The notes under the pieces: generated by a model
The model's input: the letters and a program-made list of their open reading frames with translations, nothing else
Databases searched by the model: none
What the model was told of the DNA's origin: nothing
Program-made: the position numbers and the translations under genes
Shown here: positions 1-8,370 of the stretch, one piece after another
Layout: every line of letters starts with the position of its first letter
Position numbering within the stretch: the first letter of the stretch is position 1
DNA from: Oscillospiraceae bacterium
GTDB taxonomy: Bacteria; Bacillota; Clostridia; UMGS1883; UMGS1540
Assembly (NCBI GenBank): GCA_015068765.1
Contig: SVJY01000020.1
Span: 1-34,880 of the forward strand
DNA length: 34,880 bases
Direction: 5' to 3'

Positions 1-98
1 AGATTTTTAACAAAAATTTCTGATTTATAAACAATATATCATAGTTAACACATTGTATTTTCTTTGCCTTTTGCGGTCTGGACTTTTTTTACATCCCC
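1..98. repeat. 98-bp direct repeat, copy 1 (window edge)
   Basis: This stretch matches 1374-1471 over 98 bp with three mismatches, all single substitutions. Both copies end in the same T-rich run followed by ACATCCCC. Copy 1 lies just past the 3' end of the 131-1147 gene and copy 2 lies upstream of it, so the repeats bracket that gene. Copy 1 begins at the first base of the window, so the repeat may extend further left. It is AT-rich and I see no open frame in it. Confidence 0.9.
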
Positions 99-130
99 TT
101 CTATTGGAAAAAAACAAAAACTATTCCTGT

Positions 131-1147
131 CTATGATTTGGTAACATGATTATACATCTTTTTTATCGATTCATTCATATTCACAGGAGACAGTTTGATA
201 CCGGGGTATTCGTTTTGAAACACAACAAAAATCTGATGTGCAAAGCCCTGTCCCATCCATTCCACTTTATCAAAGTCCAATATCACTTCCTCAAATTTGG
301 AAAGCTGATTGCAAATACGTCGTGCCTGTGAGCGTGATACCGGAGAGGTTTCAAAAATATTTTTGAGCGGAAGTTTTGTTTTAACAAACCTGGAGTCCTC
401 ATCAGAATATTCGTCAAAAATTTCCTTCGCCTGTTTTTTGGAATGATTGGAAAGAGCCATAATAACAACTGTTCCTTTTTCGTTTGAAAATTCGGGCAAG
501 TCGAGCGTCCGGCTATCGTCATACTTATTCACGGTAAACAGCTTTCCGGAGGAAGCGATTAAAAACCCATCCATTATTTTTGAACTAAAAAAGATCCCTT
601 CTCCCGAATGCCTTGTTTCATCCGTAGTAAGCTTACCTTTAAACAGTTCACATACAGCATCGTCATAGCTATCGAGATTAAAATGATTTTTAATCTTTTC
701 AAATATGCCTATTCCGTCATCCGCTATGGTAACCACTGTCTCAAAATGATTTCGGGAAACAATAACAACTGCACGCTCTGCCTGAGAGTGGTCAATAACA
801 TTGTTTATCATTTCGCTGAATGTATATTCCCATATTCCTTTTACGTTTTCCCCCAGATCAGCGATCAACGTTTTTAAATATCCGGAATATGCATGACTAT
901 CATCATCCAAGTCACCGTTATTTCTGTCTAAAACAAATGTAGTTTCCTGACTGATAAGTTCATATTCTCCTCTTTTTATTTTTCTTATAACCTCTCCCTG
1001 TAAAAGTTTTTTGATATATGAATGAACAGTCGATTCATTGATACCAAATGTTTCCTGGACACTCGAAACAAGGCGATCACTTTTTTCTGCAATCTTTTCA
1101 ATAATATACTGTATAATGGCGTTTTTCTTTTCTGCATCAAATTTCAT
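131..1147 (-). CDS. HTH / GHKL ATPase / STAS-like (DUF4325) regulatory protein
   Basis: A 338-residue protein with three recognisable parts. Residues ~1-65 form a winged-helix-like DNA-binding segment (AEKKNAIIQYIIEKI ... ESTVHSYIKKLL). Residues ~85-240 look like a GHKL ATPase of the anti-sigma type: an N-box-like stretch (EYTFSEMINNVIDHS), a G1-like motif (IADDGIGIFEKI) and a glycine motif (HSGEGIFFSSKIMD). Residues ~265-338 resemble the STAS-like DUF4325 domain (ARRICNQLSKFEEVILDFDKVEWMGQGFAHQIFVVF). The combination places a DNA-binding module, an ATPase and an antagonist-like domain in one chain, suggesting a self-contained transcriptional switch; the signal and targets are unknown. An AGGTG ribosome site precedes the ATG, and a good promoter lies at 1182-1210. 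The gene is bracketed by 98-bp direct repeats and its AT-rich composition differs from the next gene, which suggests it was acquired as a module. Confidence 0.8.
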   Translation of the reverse strand: MKFDAEKKNAIIQYIIEKIAEKSDRLVSSVQETFGINESTVHSYIKKLLQGEVIRKIKRGEYELISQETTFVLDRNNGDLDDDSHAYSGYLKTLIADLGENVKGIWEYTFSEMINNVIDHSQAERAVVIVSRNHFETVVTIADDGIGIFEKIKNHFNLDSYDDAVCELFKGKLTTDETRHSGEGIFFSSKIMDGFLIASSGKLFTVNKYDDSRTLDLPEFSNEKGTVVIMALSNHSKKQAKEIFDEYSDEDSRFVKTKLPLKNIFETSPVSRSQARRICNQLSKFEEVILDFDKVEWMGQGFAHQIFVVFQNEYPGIKLSPVNMNESIKKMYNHVTKS

Positions 1148-1181
1148 ACATCACACCTCTTTTATGCTCTATTATACGCTT

Positions 1182-1210
1182 ATTATACAGTTTTATTCTC
1201 ATAAAGTCAA
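1182..1210 (-). promoter_or_regulatory. Sigma-A-type promoter for the GHKL/STAS gene
   Basis: On the minus strand, TTGACT (1205-1210) and TATAAT (1182-1187) are separated by exactly 17 bp and lie about 35 bp upstream of the ATG at 1147. A second TATAAT (1171-1176) lies just downstream. Confidence 0.75.
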
Positions 1211-1315
1211 CAGAAACTTGCTATAAATTTAAAAAAACTATTCTAAAAAGTAATGTGAACTGTTTTTCAGTTAAATTAAAACAAGTTTCTCTTTTTTGCT
1301 TACTCACGCAAAAAG

Positions 1316-1352
1316 GGGGTGTAAATAATTCTCAAAAATTATTTTACACCCC
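1316..1352. repeat. Long imperfect inverted repeat (hairpin)
   Basis: GGGGTGTAAATAATT (1316-1330) pairs with AATTATTTTACACCCC (1337-1352) around a 6-base loop, with one bulged base. It lies between the promoter of the 131-1147 gene and repeat copy 2. It could be a terminator for the minus-strand oxidoreductase gene or an end structure of the repeat-bracketed module; the sequence does not decide. Confidence 0.6.
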
Positions 1353-1373
1353 TGGGGAAAATCGAATAAAATG

Positions 1374-1471
1374 AGATTTTTAACAAAAATTTCTGATTTT
1401 TAAACAATATATCATAGTTTACACATTGTATTTTCTTTGCCTTTTGTGGTCTGGACTTTTTTTACATCCCC
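1374..1471. repeat. 98-bp direct repeat, copy 2
   Basis: This copy is 95/98 identical to positions 1-98. It lies 25 bp beyond the stop codon of the oxidoreductase gene, in the same place relative to a minus-strand stop as copy 1. Together the copies enclose the GHKL/STAS gene, its promoter and the 1316-1352 hairpin. That fits either a tandem duplication or integration by recombination at a repeat. Confidence 0.9.
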
Positions 1472-1496
1472 AACTTTTCGTTTCCGAATAGAGATT

Positions 1497-2783
1497 TTAT
1501 TTCATGAAATCAAAGATTTCATTCAGATACACAGCTCTGTCTTCCTTCATGGAAACATTGGCAGCGGCACCGATGCCGAGGCTCATGGCACCTGCGTATG
1601 TATCGGCAAGCTGGCCCAGCGGATCCTGTGTGCAGCCACGGAAGATAGCGGCACGCATTACAGGGTCAGAACCGCCATGACCGCCCAGATTATCTTTTGT
1701 CAGCTGATCTGCACCCGCCAGTTCTTTGGAGAATATGGCTGTGTTTGGGAATTTATAGGAAATTTCTTCGTTCTTACGATTGAAAATACGCACTGTTTTC
1801 ACAGGGGCATCGGCATAAAAGTCCGCAGACATATTTTCGATTTCAATACGTCCGTCGCTACCGTTAAATACTACCTTCATGCCCTCATAGGGTGCATGGG
1901 CATTGAGCGAATAGGTCATAACAGTTCCGCTCTTATACTGTACGTTCAGTGCTACAGTGTCTTCAATATCAATTTCCTCGGAGAAAATACATCTGTCACG
2001 CTTGTAGCCGTCCACATCCTCCACGTCCAGATAAATCTTCTTATAGAAGCCATCCGCTTCTGTAGTAATATCCATCGCATAGGCACAGGTGGATTTATAT
2101 TCGCAGGTAAGACAGCGCTCCCCGTGGGGCTGATGATCCGGCGTGTAGAAACGGCGTGTACCGAAGGCATTCACCTTTACCGGCTCGTCCTCCAGCCACC
2201 AGTTAATCAGGTCAAAATGGTGGGTGGATTTATGAATCAGCAGAGAACCGGAATTTTCCCGGCGGCTATGCCAGCGGCGGAAATAGTCCGCACCATGGCT
2301 GGTATTCAGCATCCATTCAAAATGTACGCTGTAAATATCACCAATTGCCTTTTCACGAAGCAGCTCCTTAATGCGGACAAAGTAAGGCAAGAAGCGGCAG
2401 TTAAAGGTAACGGTCACCTTTTTGCCGGTACGTTTTTCTGCTTCGATAATGGCGTTACACTTGTCGCCGTCCGTCGTCATCGGCTTTTCGCTGATAACAT
2501 CACAGCCTGCTTCCAGTGCTCGGATAATATATTCGTCATGGGTGGCATCCATTGTAGTAACGATAACACCATCCGGCTTCTCTGCTTCCAGCATCTTGTC
2601 AAATTCATCTGCACTGTATACCTTGGCATCGCAGCCTGCGTAATCCAGTGCGGCCCGGGCTCGCTTGGGATTTCTGTCGCAAGCGGCAACCAGCTTGGCA
2701 CAATCCGGTAGCTCCTTGACGAAGGGAAGAATATATGCCTGGGTTCCTCTGTGTCCTGTCCCGACGATAACATATTTTTTCAT
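1497..2783 (-). CDS. Gfo/Idh/MocA-family NAD(P)-dependent oxidoreductase
   Basis: This 428-residue protein begins with a Rossmann fold (KKYVIVGTGHRGTQAY) and carries the family's EKP motif at about residue 100 (GCDVISEKPMTTDG). The lysine of EKP is the usual catalytic and substrate-positioning residue. The C-terminal half is the expected substrate domain. It contains an HHFDLINWW segment and a small cysteine cluster (CLTCEYKSTC), as in some sugar-oxidising members. The start at 2783 is preferred because a GGAG ribosome site sits 11 bases upstream; an in-frame GTG four codons earlier overlaps that site. Family members oxidise or reduce sugars, inositols or their derivatives. The substrate cannot be read here, but the divergent AraC regulator with a cupin-like sensor suggests carbohydrate control. 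Confidence 0.88.
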   Translation of the reverse strand: MKKYVIVGTGHRGTQAYILPFVKELPDCAKLVAACDRNPKRARAALDYAGCDAKVYSADEFDKMLEAEKPDGVIVTTMDATHDEYIIRALEAGCDVISEKPMTTDGDKCNAIIEAEKRTGKKVTVTFNCRFLPYFVRIKELLREKAIGDIYSVHFEWMLNTSHGADYFRRWHSRRENSGSLLIHKSTHHFDLINWWLEDEPVKVNAFGTRRFYTPDHQPHGERCLTCEYKSTCAYAMDITTEADGFYKKIYLDVEDVDGYKRDRCIFSEEIDIEDTVALNVQYKSGTVMTYSLNAHAPYEGMKVVFNGSDGRIEIENMSADFYADAPVKTVRIFNRKNEEISYKFPNTAIFSKELAGADQLTKDNLGGHGGSDPVMRAAIFRGCTQDPLGQLADTYAGAMSLGIGAAANVSMKEDRAVYLNEIFDFMK

Positions 2784-2851
2784 AATAAAAACCACTCCTT
2801 TTTTGCAAATCCAAAAATTTCTTTTTTTTGGGGACTGTATTTACACTACAT

Positions 2852-2902
2852 ATTATAACGATAAAAAAAACACTTGACAAGCAGTAAATTGCTTGATATA
2901 CT
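2852..2902. promoter_or_regulatory. Overlapping divergent promoters with an internal dyad operator
   Basis: Plus strand, toward the AraC gene: TTGACA (2874-2879), a 17-bp spacer, TATACT (2897-2902). Minus strand, toward the oxidoreductase: TTGTCA (2875-2880), a 17-bp spacer, TATAAT (2852-2857). The two -35 elements overlap almost completely. A perfect dyad, CAAGCA (2878-2883) and TGCTTG (2890-2895) around 6 bp, fills the plus-strand spacer and touches both -35 boxes. A protein bound there could control both genes at once, most simply the AraC regulator itself. Confidence 0.8.
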
Positions 2903-2939
2903 AAAACATAAGCACAATATTGTTTTTTAGGGTGGCACG

Positions 2940-3788
2940 ATGCAATATACATACAATCTGGATAATTCCTGCGAAACGATTTATATTGAAAATCTGTCCT
3001 GCAAGGACGCCAAAAATACCATGAAGCAAAGCCATTACCATGATTTTTATGAGCTTTATTTTTACATGGGCGATGCCATGACCTATTATATCGGCGGCTG
3101 TGCGTATGCAGTAGAAAAATATGACCTGATTTTCATAAACCGGGGCGCATTGCACCGTACCTCTTACCATAATGGAATGAAGGAACGAACCCTGGTGATG
3201 TTCCGTCCTGAATTTTTCAAGATTCTAAAGGACCTTGCACCGGTGTATGCCGTATTGCAGACCCTGTCCAAAACGCCGGTGCTCCGGTTTCGTTCGGACA
3301 TTAAGGAACGGCTTCGCATCGCCTTTGCCGAGCTTAGTGCCCTGTATCACGCAGATACGGAGCATGGCTTTTCTCTGCAGATACAGCTTCTGCACCTTCT
3401 CCATGCCGTGCAGCAGTATATTGACAGCGGCTTTCTGCTGGGCGTATCAGAAGCCCCACCGAAAAAAACCTTTGCCGTGCCCGATATTATCGCCTATATC
3501 AACACCCGATACCACGAGCCGCTTTCTCTGGACCTGCTGGCAAGCCGGTTTTTTATTGACAAATATTATCTTTGCCATGCCTTCAAACGGATAACCGGGG
3601 ATACGGTGACCGGTTATCTGAACAAAAAAAGACTGACGGAGGCAAAAAAGCTGCTTCTTTCCGCCGACTATCCCATCTCGGAAATTTTTCAGCTTGTAGG
3701 CTTTCAGAGCCAGAATTATTTTAATGCCCGGTTTAAGGAAATGTACGGAAAAACCCCGTCGGAAATCCGGCGACAGCGGCGAGCCTGA
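2940..3788 (+). CDS. AraC-family transcriptional regulator
   Basis: A 282-residue protein. The first ~150 residues form a cupin-like ligand-sensing region with an HYHDFYELYFYMGD segment, typical of the AraC_binding fold. Residues ~175-280 form the double helix-turn-helix, with PLSLDLLASRFFIDKYYLCHAFKRIT as first HTH and PISEIFQLVGFQSQNYFNARFKEMYGKTPSEIR as the highly conserved second HTH. AGGGTGG supplies the ribosome site upstream of the ATG. It diverges from the oxidoreductase gene and probably regulates it, likely as a sugar sensor. The stop is 16 bp before the YlmH-like gene, so the two are probably co-transcribed. Confidence 0.9.
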   Translation: MQYTYNLDNSCETIYIENLSCKDAKNTMKQSHYHDFYELYFYMGDAMTYYIGGCAYAVEKYDLIFINRGALHRTSYHNGMKERTLVMFRPEFFKILKDLAPVYAVLQTLSKTPVLRFRSDIKERLRIAFAELSALYHADTEHGFSLQIQLLHLLHAVQQYIDSGFLLGVSEAPPKKTFAVPDIIAYINTRYHEPLSLDLLASRFFIDKYYLCHAFKRITGDTVTGYLNKKRLTEAKKLLLSADYPISEIFQLVGFQSQNYFNARFKEMYGKTPSEIRRQRRA

Positions 3789-3804
3789 CCACAGGAGGAA
3801 ACGT

Positions 3805-4578
3805 ATGCTTAAAACAGAGCTACTTGCCAAATATGCCCGATCGGACGAGGATAGAATCCTTCTGGCACATATTCTGGACCGGGAGGCCATATGTATACAT
3901 AAGAATATTCCTGCGGAGGCGGATTTTCTCGATCCCCGGCAACAGGCACTTGTCCTCTCCCTTCTGCCCCATTTTACCGTACGTCCCACCCTTTGGGGCG
4001 GTTTTGACGATGCGGAGCGGAAAATGCTTTTCTTTTTGCCGGACTATATGGACACGCCGCCGGAGGATGCCCTCGCTATCGTCCGTGCCACCCACCGGGA
4101 CACGCACCCGCCCGGGCACCGAGACTATCTGGGCAGTATATTGGGGCTTGGTGTAGACCGTGCGGGCGTGGGAGACATTCTGGTGGAAGACACCGGTGCA
4201 CAGATTATTGTCCGTGCCTCTCTTGCCGATTTCTTTGCCACCCACTACACCGGTGCGGGACGGGTACATCTTTCTGTTTCCACACAACCGATTTCCGCCC
4301 TCTCCATCCCCGATACCGAGCCGGTTTACAAAACGGCATCACTCGCCTCAATGCGTGCCGATGCGGTGCTCGCCGCCGCCTTTTCCGTCTCCCGTACCCT
4401 GGCGGCAGAAGCGGTACGGGCACAGAAGGTTTTTGTCAACAATCTGCCCCTTGTAAAGGGTGACAAGCTCCTTTCGGTGGGTGACCGCGTCCGCTGGCAG
4501 GGAAAAGGACGGTTTGTTCTGGAGGAAACCGGCGGTACAAGCCGGAAGGGCCGTCTCTTTGTTACCTTCCGGTTCTAA
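3805..4578 (+). CDS. YlmH-like RNA-binding protein with C-terminal S4 domain
   Basis: A 257-residue protein starting at the ATG behind AGGAGGAAACGT; an upstream in-frame extension would run into the AraC gene and has no ribosome site. The N-terminal region (FLDPRQQALVLSLLPHF, then GGFDDAERKMLFFLPDYM) is typical of YlmH proteins, and the last ~75 residues form an S4 RNA-binding domain (AFSVSRTLAAEAVRAQKVFVNN ... GDRVRWQGKGRF). YlmH-family proteins bind RNA and are linked to ribosome-associated functions and, by their usual position in the ylm-divIVA cluster, to cell division. Here the gene stands alone after an AraC regulator rather than in that cluster. No strong terminator follows it. Confidence 0.82.
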   Translation: MLKTELLAKYARSDEDRILLAHILDREAICIHKNIPAEADFLDPRQQALVLSLLPHFTVRPTLWGGFDDAERKMLFFLPDYMDTPPEDALAIVRATHRDTHPPGHRDYLGSILGLGVDRAGVGDILVEDTGAQIIVRASLADFFATHYTGAGRVHLSVSTQPISALSIPDTEPVYKTASLASMRADAVLAAAFSVSRTLAAEAVRAQKVFVNNLPLVKGDKLLSVGDRVRWQGKGRFVLEETGGTSRKGRLFVTFRF

Positions 4579-4635
4579 TGTTTGAACATTTTGTAAACCT
4601 ACCTTTAACAAAGTGGAAATCCTCGCCATTGTTCC

Positions 4636-4669
4636 TTGACAGTGGTGGATTTTTTTAGTATTGTATAAT
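4636..4669 (+). promoter_or_regulatory. Probable promoter of the efflux operon
   Basis: A consensus TTGACA (4636-4641) is followed 17 bp later by TATTGT (4659-4664). A perfect TATAAT lies at 4664-4669 but would need a 22-bp spacer. A promoter is likely here, but which -10 is used is not clear. Confidence 0.5.
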
Positions 4670-4697
4670 GGATTTATTGTAAATGGAGGATTGTTTC

Positions 4698-6485
4698 ATG
4701 GCTAAAAAAGAAAGGAAGCCGGGAAAAAATCTTGGCAAAAAGTTCTGGATTCTTCTCGGCGTATGTATTCTTGCAGTTATACTTCTCGCCTTTTTTGTTT
4801 TGCGACCGTTTCTGAAAAAGAATACGGTAGCGGCACAAACAACGGTTACGGTATCCCGGGGCAGTATCATCCGCACCATTGAGGGAAGCGGCGTTATTGC
4901 GGCAAACGACCAGTATACCGTCAGCTCTCTTGTGACAGGGGAAATCCTGGCAGACCATTTTGAAGAGGGAGATACCGTAACGGAGAATGACCTTCTTTAC
5001 GAAATTGACGCTTCCGATTTAAGCTATAATCTGGAACGGGCCGAGTCCAGCATTTCCACCGCCCGGCTTTCCTACGAGGAATCGCTGGAAACACTGGATA
5101 ACATGACGGTCAAGGCCCCTATTTCCGGCATCATTACCTCTCTTTCCGTAAAAGAGGGGGATGAAATTAGCGGCGGCAAGGCAGTGGCGGAAATTATTCA
5201 GTCTGATCGGATGCTGTTAACCCTCCATTTCCTCGCTTCCGACGCACAGCACATCTATCCCGGTGACGCAGCTGCCGTGGTTTCGGAAAACGCACCGTCC
5301 CAGACCCTTTTGGGTACAGTCAAGAGCGTTGCCAGCGGCAGTATGGCAAACAGCATCGGCGTTGCCGTTACCAGTGTGGAAATTCTCGTAGATAATCCCG
5401 GCGGTCTGCAAAACGGCTCAAGTGCCACTGCCACTGTGGGTACATTCGCCTGTAACAGTGCCGGCACGCTTACGTATGCGAATACGGCAACTGTTATGGC
5501 AAAGACCGGCGGTACAGTAACCGACCTTGCGTTCCGGCTGGGTGACCGGGTCACAAAGGACGATGTTCTGTTTGTGCTAAACAGTCAAAGCACCTCACGG
5601 AGTATTGAGCGAAGCCGCATTTCCTATAACGATGCTATCTCCAGCTATAATAACACCTATGACCAGCTGGACGACTACAAAATCAAAGCCCCCATCTCAG
5701 GAAAGGTTATTCAAAAAAGCGTAAAAGCCGGTGATAAATTAGAAAGCGGCAGTGGCGGAAACGCCTCCTCCATGGCGATTATTGCCGACCTTTCCATTCT
5801 CACCTTTGAAATGTCCGTCGACGAGCTTGATATTATCGAAATTGAAGAGGGACAGGAGGTTCACGTGACAGCGGATGCCATCGAAGGGCAAATTTTCACA
5901 GGGTACGTAGATAATGTCAGCATTGTCGGCATCACCGCAAACGGCGTTACCACCTACCCCGTCAAGGTCACTTTAAACGGTGCGGAAAATTCCGAATTGA
6001 TTCCCGGCATGAATGTCAGTGCTACAATCGTGATTGAATCCCGGGAGAATGTTCTTATGATTCCGGCTTCAGCCATTTCCCGCGGGAATATCGTCGCCGT
6101 CAAAGGCGAAGCACCGCGGCACACAGACAATAGTGCAGCCTCTGAAAAACCGTCGTCTGCAAACGATGTCCCCACAAAAACAGAGCGTTTTAAAAGTGAC
6201 CGCACACATGTGGAAAACAAGGCGGCCGAAAACACTCTGCAACAGGAACCGCCGAAAGGCTTCCATTACGTCCGCATTGAAACCGGCATCACGGACGGTA
6301 CAAATATAGAGGTGATTGCCGGTCTTTCGGAGGGCGACGAAATTCTTGTGCCTACATCTGCCGGTGATGCCGCAAAGGCTATGCAGTTTACCCCGAACGC
6401 CCCGACCAACATGATGGGCGGCATGGGCGGTATGGGTGGTATGCCCAGCGGTATGGGCGGTATGTCAAGCGGCATGCGACGCTAA
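4698..6485 (+). CDS. HlyD/MacA-type efflux adaptor, apparently duplicated
   Basis: A 595-residue membrane-fusion protein for a tripartite-like or monoderm ABC export system. A short basic N-terminus and one membrane segment (residues ~16-35) anchor it, and the rest is extracytoplasmic. Two separate lipoyl/hairpin units are visible: the first ends in TVKAPISGIITSLSVKEGD (~135-153) and the second in KIKAPISGKVIQKSVKAGD (~328-346), each preceded by its own half-motif and coiled-coil-like helix. Ordinary MacA-type adaptors have one such unit in ~370-400 residues, so this looks like an internal duplication. A linker rich in Ser, Glu and Lys (~470-515) and a Gly/Met tail (~570-595, MMGGMGGMGGMPSG) are unusual. 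The start is set by GGAGG before the ATG. It is followed by its ATPase and permease. Confidence 0.85.
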   Translation: MAKKERKPGKNLGKKFWILLGVCILAVILLAFFVLRPFLKKNTVAAQTTVTVSRGSIIRTIEGSGVIAANDQYTVSSLVTGEILADHFEEGDTVTENDLLYEIDASDLSYNLERAESSISTARLSYEESLETLDNMTVKAPISGIITSLSVKEGDEISGGKAVAEIIQSDRMLLTLHFLASDAQHIYPGDAAAVVSENAPSQTLLGTVKSVASGSMANSIGVAVTSVEILVDNPGGLQNGSSATATVGTFACNSAGTLTYANTATVMAKTGGTVTDLAFRLGDRVTKDDVLFVLNSQSTSRSIERSRISYNDAISSYNNTYDQLDDYKIKAPISGKVIQKSVKAGDKLESGSGGNASSMAIIADLSILTFEMSVDELDIIEIEEGQEVHVTADAIEGQIFTGYVDNVSIVGITANGVTTYPVKVTLNGAENSELIPGMNVSATIVIESRENVLMIPASAISRGNIVAVKGEAPRHTDNSAASEKPSSANDVPTKTERFKSDRTHVENKAAENTLQQEPPKGFHYVRIETGITDGTNIEVIAGLSEGDEILVPTSAGDAAKAMQFTPNAPTNMMGGMGGMGGMPSGMGGMSSGMRR

Positions 6486-6497
6486 GGAGGTACCCGA

Positions 6498-7184
6498 TTG
6501 ATTACGCTAACAGACGTTTATAAAATTTATTCCGACGGCGACAGCGAAATCCACGCCCTGGACGGCATTTCTCTCCATGTGGGAAAAGGTGAATTCGTCG
6601 CCATTGTAGGCTCCTCCGGCTCCGGCAAATCCACCTGTATGAATATTATTGGCTGTCTGGATGTACCTACAAGCGGCACTTATCAGCTGGACGGCACCGA
6701 TGTGAGCACCATGCACGAAAAGGAGCTGGCACATATCCGAAATCAGCGGCTCGGCTTCGTTTTCCAGCAATACAATCTGATTCCAAAGCTGAATATTGTG
6801 GAAAATGTAGAGCTACCCCTTTTATATCGCGGTATTTCCTCCTCGGAAAGACGGAAAATGGCCATGGAGGCACTGGACCGGGTCGGCATTGCAGACCGGG
6901 CGAAAAAACTGCCCGCCCAGCTTTCCGGCGGTCAGCAACAGCGTGTATCCATTGCCCGTGCTCTTGCCGGGCGTCCTCCCGTTATCCTTGCCGATGAACC
7001 GACTGGTGCACTGGATTCCAGAACGGGCCGGGAGGTGCTGGATTTTATGAAAAAGCTGAACGTGGACGGCACCACGGTCGTGCTGATCACCCACGATAAT
7101 TCCATAGCGGCGGAAATCCCCCGCGTCATTCGTATTTATGACGGGAAAATCACATCGGATGAACGAAGGGAGGACCTTCTGTGA
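6498..7184 (+). CDS. MacB/LolD-type ABC transporter ATP-binding subunit
   Basis: A 228-residue ATPase with every expected motif: Walker [10 protein letters not shown] (~37-45), Q-loop VFQQYNLIP, signature LSGGQQQRV, Walker [14 protein letters not shown] and H-loop LITHD. It powers the permease encoded next and belongs to the MacB/LolD/SalX group that works with an adaptor and an FtsX-like permease, probably exporting a peptide, macrolide-like compound or lipid-linked substrate. The start codon is TTG at 6498, fixed by a near-perfect AAGGAGG seven bases upstream. The gene begins 12 bp after the adaptor and overlaps the permease start by 4 bp, so translation is probably coupled. Confidence 0.93.
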   Translation: MITLTDVYKIYSDGDSEIHALDGISLHVGKGEFVAIVGSSGSGKSTCMNIIGCLDVPTSGTYQLDGTDVSTMHEKELAHIRNQRLGFVFQQYNLIPKLNIVENVELPLLYRGISSSERRKMAMEALDRVGIADRAKKLPAQLSGGQQQRVSIARALAGRPPVILADEPTGALDSRTGREVLDFMKKLNVDGTTVVLITHDNSIAAEIPRVIRIYDGKITSDERREDLL

Positions 7185-8353
7185 ATATACAGCAATCTCT
7201 ACGTCTTGCCCTCAAAAGTCTGGCTTCCAGTAAAATGCGTTCCTTTCTCACCATGCTGGGCATCATCATCGGTGTTGCCGCTGTTATCATCATTGTCAGC
7301 TTGATGTCCAGCCTTACCAATTACGTTATTTCCACCTTTGAGGATATGGGGGCAAATTTGATTACCGTAAACATCTCCGGTCGTGGCGGAAACCGCAGTG
7401 TTTCACCGGAGGAAATGCAGATGCTGGCCCTCGAGCACCCCGACATTATCGGTTATATATCTCCCTCCCTCTCCGTCCGGGTGGCGGCCAAGGTCGGCAA
7501 TAACAATGTTACGCTGCAAGCTACGGGTGTAAACGAATTTTATGATGAAATCAAGCAGCAGACCCTACAGGCCGGGCGGTCTCTCTCTTTTTCAGATGTG
7601 GATGCACGGTCGAAAAACTGCGTTATCGGCACCTACCTTGTCAAAGAGCTTTTTGACGGTGCGAATCCCCTGGGACAGACGTTGACGGTGAACGGATTTG
7701 ATTTTACGGTCGTAGGTGTTTTGGAGGAGACCGGCAATAGTACCGCCTCCGGTGGCGACAACGTACTTTTGCTTCCTTACACCACTGCCAAACAGCTGAC
7801 CGGCAGTAACGTGAATACCTACAGCGTCAGTGCCAAAACAAAGGATACCATAGACGCAACCAATGCACTTCTCGAAAGCTTTTTGCTGGAAAAATTTGAT
7901 TCGGACGATTATTATACGCTGATTGACCAGGCCGCTATCATTGAAGAGCTGAATAAGCTCATCGGTATGATGACGACCATGCTGGTCGGTATTGCCGCCG
8001 TTTCCCTTTTGGTAGGCGGTATTGGTGTTATGAATATTATGCTGGTTTCCGTCACGGAACGGACCCGCGAAATCGGCATACGTAAATCTCTTGGGGCTAC
8101 TCCTTGGGATATATTAGGGCAATTTTTGGTGGAGGCTTGCGTGACAAGCGGTATCGGCGGTCTTCTGGGGATCGCACTCGGCATGGGCGGCGGCTCGGTA
8201 ATCGCCGGGCTCATCGGCATTCCCTTTACCCTGTCGGTTTCCTCTATTTTAATTGCCTTCTCCGTTTCCGCGGCGATCGGTATCGGCTTCGGCTTTTTCC
8301 CGGCCCGAAAGGCCTCCCGCCTCAATCCCATCGATGCACTCAGATACGACTAA
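7181..8353 (+). CDS. MacB-type ABC permease (FtsX family)
   Basis: A 390-residue permease. An N-terminal membrane segment (MLGIIIGVAAVIIIVSLMSS) is followed by a ~200-residue extracytoplasmic MacB_PCD domain and then three membrane segments with the FtsX core (VGGIGVMNIMLVSVTERTREIGIRKSLGA, a very typical signature). It starts at GTG 7181, overlapping the ATPase stop in a GTGA junction with AGGGAGG upstream. It would pair with the preceding ATPase and adaptor as a mechanotransmission-type efflux system. The C-terminus (FPARKASRLNPIDALRYD) is complete. Confidence 0.93.
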   Translation: MNIQQSLRLALKSLASSKMRSFLTMLGIIIGVAAVIIIVSLMSSLTNYVISTFEDMGANLITVNISGRGGNRSVSPEEMQMLALEHPDIIGYISPSLSVRVAAKVGNNNVTLQATGVNEFYDEIKQQTLQAGRSLSFSDVDARSKNCVIGTYLVKELFDGANPLGQTLTVNGFDFTVVGVLEETGNSTASGGDNVLLLPYTTAKQLTGSNVNTYSVSAKTKDTIDATNALLESFLLEKFDSDDYYTLIDQAAIIEELNKLIGMMTTMLVGIAAVSLLVGGIGVMNIMLVSVTERTREIGIRKSLGATPWDILGQFLVEACVTSGIGGLLGIALGMGGGSVIAGLIGIPFTLSVSSILIAFSVSAAIGIGFGFFPARKASRLNPIDALRYD

Positions 8354-8370
8354 GAAAGGAGCAAACAAAA

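Noticed and set aside
1437-2711. 424-codon open frame on the plus strand
   Set aside because: It is antisense to the oxidoreductase gene, has no ribosome site and shows no family features.
4578-4591. AATGTT/AACATT hairpin after the YlmH-like gene as terminator
   Set aside because: The stem is only 6 bp with a 2-base loop and no T-tract.
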